Of a stretch of 64,000 bases of DNA, positions 55,165-63,432 are shown piece by piece (positions within the stretch are counted from its first letter, which is position 1; every line of letters starts with the position of its first letter). The translations under genes were made by a program, and so were the position numbers. The notes under the pieces are model-generated. The model worked only from the letters and a program-made list of their open reading frames with translations. It ran no database searches and was not told where the DNA came from. The stretch is from Rhizobium sp. Leaf453 (GTDB lineage: Bacteria; Pseudomonadota; Alphaproteobacteria; Rhizobiales; Rhizobiaceae): contig NZ_LMRG01000027.1 of the NCBI RefSeq assembly GCF_001425605.1, positions 256,001 through 320,000 on the forward strand, given 5' to 3'.

Positions 55165-55524
55165 ATGAGCGGATACCTGTTCTATCCGCCGGCGGACGCG
55201 GCGCAGGACCGCATCTGGGCAGATACGGTGGAGCAATGGGGCAAGGCGCAGGCCGTCACCTATATGACCGGCCTGCACACCCATTTGCAGAAATTGTCGG
55301 AAACGAGAAGTCTTTGGCGCAAATTGCCCCGCGATCTCGTCATCCCCACCGACTTGAGGACAGAAGCGTTCTTCAGCCGCTACGAGCGCCACTTCCTGTT
55401 CTTCCGGGAGCTTCCAAGCGGCAAGATCGGTATCATGGCCATCCTGCATGATCGGATGGACATCCCCGTGCGGCTGCACGAGGATCTCACCAGCATCAGC
55501 GACAGGTTGCGCGACGAGGATTAA
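55165..55524 (+). CDS. RelE/ParE-type toxin
   Basis: The 119-residue protein has the ParE/RelE toxin layout: N-terminal helices (AQDRIWADTVEQWGKAQAVT, then LHTHLQKLSETRSLWRKLP), then strands with FFSRYERHFLFFRELPSGKI and GIMAILHDRMDIP. The RYERHFLFFRE-G-I-ILH-RMD pattern is the classic ParE core. It starts 1 nt after the antitoxin stop. Target (gyrase or ribosome) is not predictable. Its stop lies 6 nt from the convergent M3 peptidase stop. Confidence 0.87.
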   Translation: MSGYLFYPPADAAQDRIWADTVEQWGKAQAVTYMTGLHTHLQKLSETRSLWRKLPRDLVIPTDLRTEAFFSRYERHFLFFRELPSGKIGIMAILHDRMDIPVRLHEDLTSISDRLRDED

Positions 55525-55530
55525 TCGTCC

Positions 55531-57618
55531 TCAGGCGTCCGAACCAGCCAGTTCCTCCATCATCGCTAGGCCCTTCTTGGCCAGCATCGCATCCGGGCTC
55601 GGCAGCTTGCCGCGGAAGGCCTTGTAGGCGTCTTCCGGGTCGATGGCGCCGCCGACGGAATAGATGTTGTCCCTGAGCTTCTTCGCCATTTCGGTGTTGA
55701 AGGCGTCACCGGTTTCCTCGAAGGCGGCAAACGCGTCGGCATCCAGCACTTCCGACCACATGTAGGAATAGTAACCGGCCGAATAACCGCCAGCGAAGAT
55801 GTGCTGGAAATGCGGCGATGCATGGCGCATCACCAGCGATTTCGGGATGTCGAGTTCGGCCAGCACCTCCGCCTGCACCGCCATCGGATCTTCGACCGCG
55901 CCGCGGGTGTGGAACTCCATGTCGACGATCGCCGAGGAGGTGAACTCCACTGTGTTGAAGCCGGCATTGAAGGTGCGCGCGGCCAGCACCTTGTCGAGCA
56001 GGGCCTGCGGCATCGGCTCGCCGGTCTGGAAATGCACAGCATATTGCTTGAGGATCGCCGGAACCGTCAGCCAGTGCTCATAGAGCTGCGAGGGCAGTTC
56101 GACGAAATCGCGCGACACGGACGTGCCGGAGACCGACGGATAGGTGACATCCGAGAGCATGCCGTGCAGGGCGTGGCCGAATTCGTGGAACAGCGTGCGG
56201 GCATCGTCCAGCGACAGGAGCGCCGGCTTGCCCTCGGCCGGCTTGGCGAAGTTGCAGACATTGTAGATGATCGGCAGTTCGCCCTTGCGGCCGTTCTTGA
56301 GCGGCAGCTTGTGCTGCGACTGGAAGGCGCTCATCCAGGCGCCGGACCGCTTCGAACTGCGGGCGAAATAGTCACCCATGAACAGGGCGACGAGCGTGTC
56401 GCCGGCATCTCGGATCTCGTAGACCCGCACGTCCGGATGATAGGCAACGATGCCCTTCTTCTCGACCGCCTTGAGGCCGAAAAGCCGGTGGGCGACGTCG
56501 AAGCAGGCTTCGATGATCTTTTCGAGCTGCAGATAGGGCTTCAACTCGGCTTCTGAGAAATTGAACCTCTGCGCGCGGATGCGCTCGGCGTAGAAGCGCC
56601 AGTCCCACGGCATGACGTCATGGTTCTTGCCGTCATCGGCAATGAGTTTGGCAATATCGGTCTCTTCCTCGCGGGCGCGCTTCACCGCCTTTTTCCAGAC
56701 GGCGTGCAGAAGCTCGTTCACCGCCGCCGGCGTCTTCGCCATCGTGTTGTCGAGCTTCAGTTCTGCAAAGTTGCCATAACCGAGCAGGCCGGCCATCTCG
56801 CTGCGCAGGGCCAGCGTCTCGCGGATGACGCCGCGATTGTCGGTTTCGCCGGCGTTCTCGCCACGGGCGACCCAGGCCTTGAACGCCTGTTCGCGCAGGT
56901 CGCGCCGTTCCGAGAAGGTGAGGAACGGCTCAATGATCGAGCGCGACAAGGTCACGGCATATTTGCCGTCCTCTCCGCGTTCGCGCGCAGCCGAGGCCAT
57001 GGCGTCCTTGAGGAAGTCCGGAAGCCCTACGAGTTCCTGCGCGTCGGACAGGATCAGCGACCAGCCTTTTTCGTCAGCGAGCACATTCTGGCCGAATCGC
57101 GTGCTGAGGCCGGCCAGCTTCTCGTTGATGCCGGCCAGCTTCTCCTGTTCCGCCTTCGGCAGCTTGGCGCCGGATTTGACGAAACCCTTCCAGTGGCGCT
57201 CCAGCACGCGTGTCTGCTCCAGCGTCAGGCCGAGCTTTTCGCGGCCTTCCCAGAGCGTATCGATCCGGGCGAACAGGGCAGCATTCATGCCGATCTTCGA
57301 ATAGTGCCGCGACATCTTGGGCGAGATATCCCGCTCCAGCGCCTGGATCGTATCGTTGGTGTGCGCACCCGCCCGGTTCCAGAACAGCGACGACACCCGC
57401 GACAGCGCATCGCCGGCGATTTCCAGCGCGACAATGGTGTTATCGAAGGTCGGGGCATCCGAATTGCCGGCGATCGCGTCGATTTCCTGTTCGTGTTCCG
57501 CAAGCGCGGCTTCGAACGATGCAGCGAAGTCGCCGTCATTCACCGCCTCGAAGCGTGGCAGGCCGTCCGGGCCGTTCCAGTCGGTGACGGCGGGGTTCAG
57601 CGCGGGGCTCGAAGTCAT
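55531..57618 (-). CDS. dcp: M3-family oligopeptidase / peptidyl-dipeptidase
   Basis: The 695-residue zinc metallopeptidase has the M3 motif HEFGHALHG at about 478 with the downstream Glu ligand in the DFVELPSQLYEHW segment. Length and the FAGGYSAGYYSYMWSEVLDADAF segment near the C-terminus are typical of the Dcp/OpdA branch, which degrades short peptides in the cytoplasm. I use ATG 57618 (MTSSPALNPAVTDW), with AAAGGA 9 nt upstream; the open frame extends to 57837 but the added residues do not fit. It follows a LysE-family gene by 115 bp on the same strand. Confidence 0.92.
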   Translation of the reverse strand: MTSSPALNPAVTDWNGPDGLPRFEAVNDGDFAASFEAALAEHEQEIDAIAGNSDAPTFDNTIVALEIAGDALSRVSSLFWNRAGAHTNDTIQALERDISPKMSRHYSKIGMNAALFARIDTLWEGREKLGLTLEQTRVLERHWKGFVKSGAKLPKAEQEKLAGINEKLAGLSTRFGQNVLADEKGWSLILSDAQELVGLPDFLKDAMASAARERGEDGKYAVTLSRSIIEPFLTFSERRDLREQAFKAWVARGENAGETDNRGVIRETLALRSEMAGLLGYGNFAELKLDNTMAKTPAAVNELLHAVWKKAVKRAREEETDIAKLIADDGKNHDVMPWDWRFYAERIRAQRFNFSEAELKPYLQLEKIIEACFDVAHRLFGLKAVEKKGIVAYHPDVRVYEIRDAGDTLVALFMGDYFARSSKRSGAWMSAFQSQHKLPLKNGRKGELPIIYNVCNFAKPAEGKPALLSLDDARTLFHEFGHALHGMLSDVTYPSVSGTSVSRDFVELPSQLYEHWLTVPAILKQYAVHFQTGEPMPQALLDKVLAARTFNAGFNTVEFTSSAIVDMEFHTRGAVEDPMAVQAEVLAELDIPKSLVMRHASPHFQHIFAGGYSAGYYSYMWSEVLDADAFAAFEETGDAFNTEMAKKLRDNIYSVGGAIDPEDAYKAFRGKLPSPDAMLAKKGLAMMEELAGSDA

Positions 57619-57733
57619 GGGGAAATCCTTTCGCATATCGTCTCTGGCCGCCGAAACGGCGGATGCTGCCGATGTTGTCGGCAGCGATTGTGGACATATC
57701 AAGATGGGCAGATGGGCCTGATCGCCTTTTCGA

Positions 57734-58375
57734 TCAAGGCTTCCGGAAACCGAAAAGGCCCGGTGCCGCATGCCAGATCGCCTGAACCGCAAAGCCCATG
57801 AACAGGAGACCCGACAGACGCACGATCGCCAGTTCATGACGGCGGTAGAAGCGCCGCACCACGGAAGCGCCGATGATGCCGATCAGGATGACATCGGCAA
57901 CGAGGAAGCCGAGGAAGGAAACGCCGAGAAGCGCCGGCAAAGCATCGAAATCGAGCGCGTTGGAGGAGCCGGCCAGCAGGGCGGTGAAGGTGGCGAGCGC
58001 CACGGGATAGCCTTTGGGATTGGTCAGCCCGAAGATCAGGCCGCGACGATACGGCCGCTCGACGGTTATCAGCGGCTGGTTTTCACCGCGCGGCTTGGCG
58101 CGCAGCGCCGACCAGCCGATCCAGGCGAGATAGAAGCCGCAGAGCAGGCCGAGAACGTCGAACACCGTGCTGCCGATGGTCTTGGCGCCGACGATCGCGA
58201 CAAGCGCCAGCGCCGACCACAGGAGGTCGCCGGCCAGGTGCCCGCCCATGAACAGCGCGCCCGCCTTGCGGCCCTGTCCGGCACCAATGCCAAGCAGGGC
58301 AAGGAAGGCGGGACCCGGAATGAGAACGTAGAGAAGGGCAGCCATGAAGGCGCCGAAAAGCAGGGTCTGCGTCAT
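57734..58375 (-). CDS. LysE/RhtB-family exporter
   Basis: The 213-residue product has six hydrophobic segments, the PGPAFLALLGIGAGQG motif near the N-terminus (about 20-35) and GLTNPKGYPVALATF in the middle (about 115-130), all usual for LysE/RhtB transporters. The mid-chain NPKA motif reads NPKG. Substrate is unknown. It precedes the M3 peptidase on the same strand; export of peptide-derived amino acids would fit, but this is only a thought from position. Confidence 0.88.
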   Translation of the reverse strand: MTQTLLFGAFMAALLYVLIPGPAFLALLGIGAGQGRKAGALFMGGHLAGDLLWSALALVAIVGAKTIGSTVFDVLGLLCGFYLAWIGWSALRAKPRGENQPLITVERPYRRGLIFGLTNPKGYPVALATFTALLAGSSNALDFDALPALLGVSFLGFLVADVILIGIIGASVVRRFYRRHELAIVRLSGLLFMGFAVQAIWHAAPGLFGFRKP

Positions 58376-58472
58376 GGAATCTCCTCGCGACGATCAGCCA
58401 TTCGACCCTGCGGCGATGATTCCGTCAAGATGCGGCAGGACCGGTGAGGCCCCGCCGCATAAGATGCGAAGC

Positions 58473-58736
58473 CTACTTCGCTTCCGTCGCCTTCATGGCA
58501 TTGTCGAGATGCATGGAGCAGTCGTCCATCTTGCCGTCTTTCATCGCCATCTTGGCGCTGTCGACTTCCTGCATGGCCATCATCATCGCGTCCTTCTTCA
58601 TCGGATCGGTCATGCCCTTGGCCATCTCCTCGGTCTTCATGATGGAGGCGTCGTCGCAGGCGGTCATGCCGGCGGCGAAGGCCGGAGCCGACAGAATGGA
58701 AACCAGAGCGGTAGCGGCCAGAATTGTCTTGAACAT
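58473..58736 (-). CDS. Small Met-rich periplasmic protein of unknown function
   Basis: The 87-residue product has a Sec signal (MFKTILAATALVSILSAPAF, cut after AFA) and a short acidic mature part with about fourteen methionines in 65 residues, including an AMMMAM run, and two cysteines (TACDDAS and DDCSMHLD) that may pair. Methionine clusters in periplasmic proteins often bind Cu(I) or Ag(I), but no metal genes are near. GGGAGAGAAAAC precedes the ATG at 58736; the longer frame from 58877 is ignored. I do not recognise a family. Confidence 0.75.
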   Translation of the reverse strand: MFKTILAATALVSILSAPAFAAGMTACDDASIMKTEEMAKGMTDPMKKDAMMMAMQEVDSAKMAMKDGKMDDCSMHLDNAMKATEAK

Positions 58737-58972
58737 GTTTTCTCTCCCAGTGAATTGAGGAGCGTAATTGCTCCTGGCCCGGAATGTGCGCCGGCCGCAC
58801 CAACACGGTCCATTCACGCGTCCGCGATGCACAGCGTTGTCATTGCGCGTGCATCGGCGTGATATTTTCGTGATCAATTTATTAGCTTTAACTGTCGTTC
58901 TGGCGGAAAACTTGCTGGCCTATCCGGTAGATGATAAGTAAAACTTACGATCAATCCCGCCGATGTGTCCCC

Positions 58973-59443
58973 ATGGCTGTCAGACTTGAAACCGATACGA
59001 TCGGCATGCTGCTCACGGATGTCTCGCGCCTCTTGCGCGGGGCCTTCGACCGGCGAATCACGGCGGCAGCACTGGGTGTGACGCCGGGGGAGGCGCGCGC
59101 CTTGATCCAGGTCGGAGCAACTGAAGGCATCAAGCAGGCGGATATCGCCATCCGCATGGGCATCGAGCCAATGACGCTCTCGACCTATCTCGACCGGCTC
59201 GAAGGGCTTGGCCTCGTCGAGCGTGTCGCCGATCCCTGCGATCGCCGGGCCAAGAATGTCGTTGTCACCGAAAAAGCCGATCCACTGCTCCTTAACATCC
59301 GCGACAATGTCCGTGCCCTGATGGAAGAAGTCACCGAAGGGCTGGATGCCGATGCGCGCGAGGCGCTGCGGCAAAGCCTCATGGGCCTGCGCGACAACCT
59401 GCATCAAATCGATCGCGGCGCCAGCCGAAAGACTGCCGAATGA
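58973..59443 (+). CDS. MarR-family transcriptional regulator
   Basis: The 156-residue protein has the MarR winged helix: TPGEARALIQVGATEGIKQA, then DIAIRMGIEPMTLSTYLDRL, EGLGLVERVADPCDRRAKNV, with the wing residues DRRAK, and dimerisation helices at both ends. The start is uncertain: ATG 58973 is used, but an in-frame ATG at 58931 is possible and neither has a strong ribosome binding site. Its stop overlaps the start of the next gene by 4 nt (ATGA), so it very likely controls the drug-type MFS exporter it is coupled to. Confidence 0.88.
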   Translation: MAVRLETDTIGMLLTDVSRLLRGAFDRRITAAALGVTPGEARALIQVGATEGIKQADIAIRMGIEPMTLSTYLDRLEGLGLVERVADPCDRRAKNVVVTEKADPLLLNIRDNVRALMEEVTEGLDADAREALRQSLMGLRDNLHQIDRGASRKTAE

Positions 59444-60647
59444 GCCTCCGCATGAGTGAACGCCGCACCAGCATGCTTGGTGCGCTGCTGGCGACGCTGG
59501 GGCCGATCTCCATGTCGATCTACACGCCGGCCATGCCGGAGCTGGTACAGGCCTTCGGAACGACGGAATCAATGATCAAGTTGACGCTGTCGGTCTATTT
59601 CGGCGGTTTCTCGGTCGCGCAACTGATCGCCGGGCCGATGTCCGATGCCTTCGGACGAAAGAATGCCACGCTGGCCTTCGTCGGGATCAACCTGCTCGGC
59701 AGCCTGGTCTGCGCCTTTGCACCCTCCGTCGAGTGGCTGCTGGCCGGCCGGCTGATCCAGGGTGTCGGCGCGTCGGTGGGTATGACGGTCGCGCGGGCGA
59801 TGGTTCGCGACCAGTTCGTCGGTGCTGAGGCTTCGCGTATCATGAACCTGATCGGCATCATGCTGGCGATCGGCCCGGCCATGGCGCCGACCTTGGGTGG
59901 GCTGGCGCTCGTCGCCTTGGGCTGGCAGGCAATCTTCTTCCTGCTGATCGGCTTCGGGCTTCTCGCCATCTTCGCCGTTCTCGTCTTTATGCGCGAGACC
60001 ACCATACCCGATCGAATGAGGGTACGGCCGGGTTTGCTTCTCTCGGCTTATCGCGAGCTCGCCCAAGATCCGCGATTCCTTACCGCCGCCTTTGTTCTCG
60101 GCGGATCGGTCGGCAGTCTCTACGCTCAGTCGACCATGCTTGCCTTCATTCTGATCGATCGTGTCGGTATGACGCCGACCGCCTTCGGGATGGGTATGCT
60201 GATGCAGACCGGCGCTATTTCGCTGGCTCAGTCTGTTTGCGGCTGACTGTAGCGAGGCTCGGGGGAGAAGGCTCCGTGCGGGTCGGTCTTGCTTGCTGTG
60301 GCGCTGGCGGACTGCTGATTGCCTTATCGGTGCAGTTCATTGCACCAAGCTATCTTTCGGTGATGCTGCCCGTGGCGTTTTCCGGCTTCGGTATAGCCTT
60401 CCTGACGCCTCACATGACGACGGCGGCGCTGCAGTCCTTTCCCCATATCGCCGGCTCGGCCTCGGCCATGGTGGGCTTCATCCAGATGATGGGCGGTTTC
60501 CTCGGCGGCCTGGCGGCAGCGCTGCTCGGCACGCCCTTCACCGCCTTCGGCCTGGTCATCCCGGCAATGCTGTTCCTGTCGGTGGCGAGCTACATGCGGT
60601 TTGCCGCTCTGACGCGGCGGGCGGCGCTGGATGGTGCGGGCGAGTAG
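59440..60647 (+). pseudogene. Bcr/CflA-type MFS multidrug exporter, interrupted by a frameshift
   Basis: Frame one (59440-60246, 268 residues) encodes the first eight or so spans with the MFS signatures PMSDAFGRKNA and the GRLIQGVGASVGMTVARA motif C-like segment. It stops at TGA 60244-60246. The remaining spans, beginning LRLTVARLGGEGSVRVG, continue in another frame (60237-60647, about 136 residues). One missing base near the TTT at 60236-60238 would restore a single protein of about 400 residues, the family length. There is no slippery heptamer, so programmed shifting is unlikely; mutation or sequencing error are both possible. The gene overlaps marR by 4 nt. Confidence 0.85.
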
Positions 60648-60768
60648 GAAGGCCTGATTCCGAAGACGGAGCGTAGCCCTCCACTTTCCCTCATGCCCGC
60701 CACAAGGGCGAGCATGAGGGAGGTTGGATTTGCCGCCCAGTCTTCCAAACGATCTTCGATACCAAAAG

Positions 60769-60801
60769 AAAAAAGCCCGCCATCCTTACGAATGGCGGGC
60801 T
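60769..60801 (-). terminator. Rho-independent terminator of argG
   Basis: Perfect 10-bp stem AGCCCGCCAT/ATGGCGGGCT with 8-nt loop and a T-run on the minus strand, 20 nt after the argG stop. Confidence 0.93.
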
Positions 60802-60820
60802 ATTGTCAGCAGGAAACGGT

Positions 60821-62038
60821 TTACTTGTCGCGATTGCGCGCAGCCAGCGTGCGCAGGCGCAGCGCGTTGAGCTTGATGAAGCCGGCGGCGTCCTTCTGGT
60901 CGTAGGCGCCCTGGTCATCCTCGAAGGTGACGAGCTTGTCGGAGTAGAGCGACTTGGGTGACTCGCGGCCGATGGTCATGACATTGCCCTTGTAAAGCTT
61001 CAGCGTCACTTCGCCTTCGACATGCTCCTGGCTCTTGTCGATCAGGGCCTGCAGCATTTCGCGCTCCGGCGAGAACCAGAAGCCGTAATAGATCAGCTCG
61101 GCGTAGCGCGGCATGATCTCGTCCTTGAGATGAGCTGCACCACGGTCGAGCGTGATGGATTCGATGGCGCGGTGGGCGGCGAGCAGGATGGTGCCGCCGG
61201 GCGTTTCGTAGACGCCGCGCGACTTCATGCCGACGAAACGGTTTTCGACGAGATCGAGGCGGCCGATGCCGTTGTCGCGGCCGAGGGCATTGAGTGCGGT
61301 CAGGATCGATGCCGGGCTCATTTCCTTGCCGTCGATCGAGACGGCATCGCCCTTGCGGAAGCCGACCTTGACGATGGTTGCCTTGTCCGGGGCCGCTTCC
61401 GGCGAGATCGTGCGCATATGGACATATTCAGGCGCTTCGACCGACGGATCTTCCAGAACCTTGCCCTCGGAAGACGAGTGCAGGAGATTGGCATCGACCG
61501 AGAACGGTGCCTCGCCCTTCTTGTCCTTGGCGACGGGAATCTGATGCTCTTCCGCGAAGTTCAGGAGGTCGGTACGGCTCTTGAACGACCAGTCGCGCCA
61601 AGGCGCGATGATCTTGATGTCCGGGTTCAGCGCATAGGCCGAGAGTTCGAAGCGAACCTGGTCGTTGCCCTTGCCGGTCGCGCCGTGGGCGATGGCGTCG
61701 GCGCCGGTTTCGCGGGCGATCTCGATCAGGTGCTTGGAGATCAGCGGACGGGCAATCGAGGTGCCGAGCAGGTAGACGCCTTCATAGACGGCATTGGCGC
61801 GGAACATTGGGAAAACGAAATCCTTCACGAACTCCTCACGGACGTCCTTGATATAGATTTCCTTGATGCCCAGCATTTCCGCCTTCTTGCGGGCCGGCTC
61901 CAGTTCCTCGCCCTGGCCGAGATCGGCCGTAAAGGTCACGACTTCAGCACCGAGTTCGGTCTGCAGCCACTTGAGGATGATGGACGTGTCGAGACCGCCG
62001 GAATAGGCGAGAACGACCTTTTTCACTTGCTTTGCCAT
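60821..62038 (-). CDS. argG: Argininosuccinate synthase
   Basis: ArgG joins citrulline and aspartate with ATP in arginine synthesis. The 405 residues show the ATP-pyrophosphatase loop [16 protein letters not shown] (about 10-25), [16 protein letters not shown] (about 117-132) and the [14 protein letters not shown] segment. I use ATG 62038 ([13 protein letters not shown]), the family start; the open frame reaches 62389, but its additional 117 residues overlap the ParDE pair upstream and are not ArgG-like. It has its own terminator. Confidence 0.97.
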   Translation of the reverse strand: MAKQVKKVVLAYSGGLDTSIILKWLQTELGAEVVTFTADLGQGEELEPARKKAEMLGIKEIYIKDVREEFVKDFVFPMFRANAVYEGVYLLGTSIARPLISKHLIEIARETGADAIAHGATGKGNDQVRFELSAYALNPDIKIIAPWRDWSFKSRTDLLNFAEEHQIPVAKDKKGEAPFSVDANLLHSSSEGKVLEDPSVEAPEYVHMRTISPEAAPDKATIVKVGFRKGDAVSIDGKEMSPASILTALNALGRDNGIGRLDLVENRFVGMKSRGVYETPGGTILLAAHRAIESITLDRGAAHLKDEIMPRYAELIYYGFWFSPEREMLQALIDKSQEHVEGEVTLKLYKGNVMTIGRESPKSLYSDKLVTFEDDQGAYDQKDAAGFIKLNALRLRTLAARNRDK

Positions 62039-62162
62039 GTTAATCTGCCCGTCTTGTCGCGAAAGGCGCGGTATCGCGCCCAAGGAAAATTCTGCGGCAC
62101 TTTTAGCGAGATTACCGGGGCGTGCAAGCCTTGTCGCGCCGGGAAATGGCGCTCTGGCGGTT

Positions 62163-62462
62163 TCAAAGGTGCCGTGTTGGATCCATTCGCTGATGCAGAA
62201 TGCGAACGATGACGATTCCGGCTGCCGTCTTTCGATAGAATATGCAGTGCGAATTGCAGGTGCTGGAGAAATAGCCGGACCGAACGGCCCGCAGGTCGCG
62301 GCCCATCTTCGTGCCATTGGCGAGAGCTGAAAATGCATTCTGGAGTTGACGCAGGTAATCATCTGCCTTCTGCAGCGACCATGTCTCAAAACTGTAGAGC
62401 CAGATGTTCTCCATGTCCCGCCGGGCGGCGGGCCGGAGCGTGTAGCCCTTACGTGGGGGCAT
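62163..62462 (-). CDS. ParE-type toxin
   Basis: The 99-residue protein matches ParE toxins: [58 protein letters not shown] and the closing [20 protein letters not shown]. The A--D---IW-Y and H-IFYR-----I-I-RILH-RMD positions are the family core. The start overlaps the antitoxin end by 14 nt, as is usual. DNA gyrase is the known target of several ParE proteins; this one's target is not shown by sequence. Confidence 0.9.
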   Translation of the reverse strand: MPPRKGYTLRPAARRDMENIWLYSFETWSLQKADDYLRQLQNAFSALANGTKMGRDLRAVRSGYFSSTCNSHCIFYRKTAAGIVIVRILHQRMDPTRHL

Positions 62463-62697
62463 GTTTCGCGCGCATATGCTGAAGGAAGCTGTCGAAATCG
62501 AATTCGATTGGCTCGCCCGATTCCTCGCCCTCGATCAGCGCCGCTTTCAGCACCTCAAGCTTTGCATCGTCCTCGCGCAACAGGCGCAGGCCAGCCTCCA
62601 CAACATCATTTGCCGAGGCATAATTGCCGTCGCGAACCTGTCGATCGACAAAATCGCCGAGTTCATCATTCAAGGTAATCTGCGCGCTTTTTGCCAT
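62449..62697 (-). CDS. ParD-type antitoxin
   Basis: The 82-residue antitoxin has an N-terminal ribbon-helix-helix ([20 protein letters not shown], then [20 protein letters not shown]) and an acidic toxin-binding tail ([20 protein letters not shown]). I choose ATG 62697, which follows GCGGGAATTTCC, over the start seven codons upstream. It forms a bicistron with the following toxin and is divergent from a LysE-family gene 82 bp away. Confidence 0.9.
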   Translation of the reverse strand: MAKSAQITLNDELGDFVDRQVRDGNYASANDVVEAGLRLLREDDAKLEVLKAALIEGEESGEPIEFDFDSFLQHMRAKHAPT

Positions 62698-62779
62698 GGA
62701 AATTCCCGCTGTCACCAAGGCTGCAATCTAGCACGGGCTGTGATATCGAGACAAGAATTCCAAACCTTGAGAGCCCCCG

Positions 62780-63421
62780 ATGGATTTCCTGCCCAGCCTG
62801 CCGACCCTTCTTGCCTTTACCGCGGCGACCCTGCTTCTGGCGGCGACGCCGGGGCCGGACATGACCTTGTCGATCAGCCGGGCGCTTTCGCAGGGCAAGG
62901 CGGCCGCCTTCTTCATCGTTGTCGGCACCAGCCTCGGCTGCGTGGTTCATACGCTGCTGGTCGCCTTCGGCATTTCGGCTCTGATCACCGCCTCGCCCAC
63001 GGCCTTCATGATCCTCAAGACCGGCGGTGCGGCCTATCTGTTCTGGCTGGCGGTGCAGGCGATCCGCTACGGCTCGACGCTGACGGTGAAGAAGGTCGAC
63101 GACACCGGCGCTTCCGCGCTTTCCAATATCTCGACCGGGCTCTGGGTCAACCTGCTCAATCCGAAGGTCATCATCTTCTTCATGACCTTCCTGCCGCAAT
63201 TCGTCACCGCCAACGATCCGGCCGTCACGCAGAAGCTGCTGTTCCTCGGCTTTTTCTTCATCGTCGCGGCCATGCCGGTCAACATGCTGGTTATACTGAC
63301 GGCCGACTGGCTGTCGGGCTGGCTGCAGCGCCGGAAGAGCGTGATGCGGGCGATCGACTATACCTTCGCCGGCGTCTTCTCGATCTTTGCGGTCAAGATC
63401 CTGTTCACGCACGCGCGCTGA
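62780..63421 (+). CDS. LysE/RhtB-family exporter
   Basis: The 213-residue product has the family's six hydrophobic segments, ATPGPDMTLSISRALSQG (about 22-39) and WVNLLNPKVIIFFMTFLPQF (about 126-145) with the conserved NPK and FLPQF motifs, which here agree with the RhtB consensus more closely than in the other two LysE-type genes of this window. Homoserine, threonine or their analogues are typical substrates. It converges on the DUF1287 gene with 11 nt between stops. Confidence 0.92.
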   Translation: MDFLPSLPTLLAFTAATLLLAATPGPDMTLSISRALSQGKAAAFFIVVGTSLGCVVHTLLVAFGISALITASPTAFMILKTGGAAYLFWLAVQAIRYGSTLTVKKVDDTGASALSNISTGLWVNLLNPKVIIFFMTFLPQFVTANDPAVTQKLLFLGFFFIVAAMPVNMLVILTADWLSGWLQRRKSVMRAIDYTFAGVFSIFAVKILFTHAR

Positions 63422-63432
63422 CCGTTTCAGCG

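Noticed and set aside
60230..60246. Programmed -1 frameshift in the MFS gene
   Set aside because: No X-XXY-YYZ slippery heptamer or downstream structure is visible; a one-base loss is simpler.
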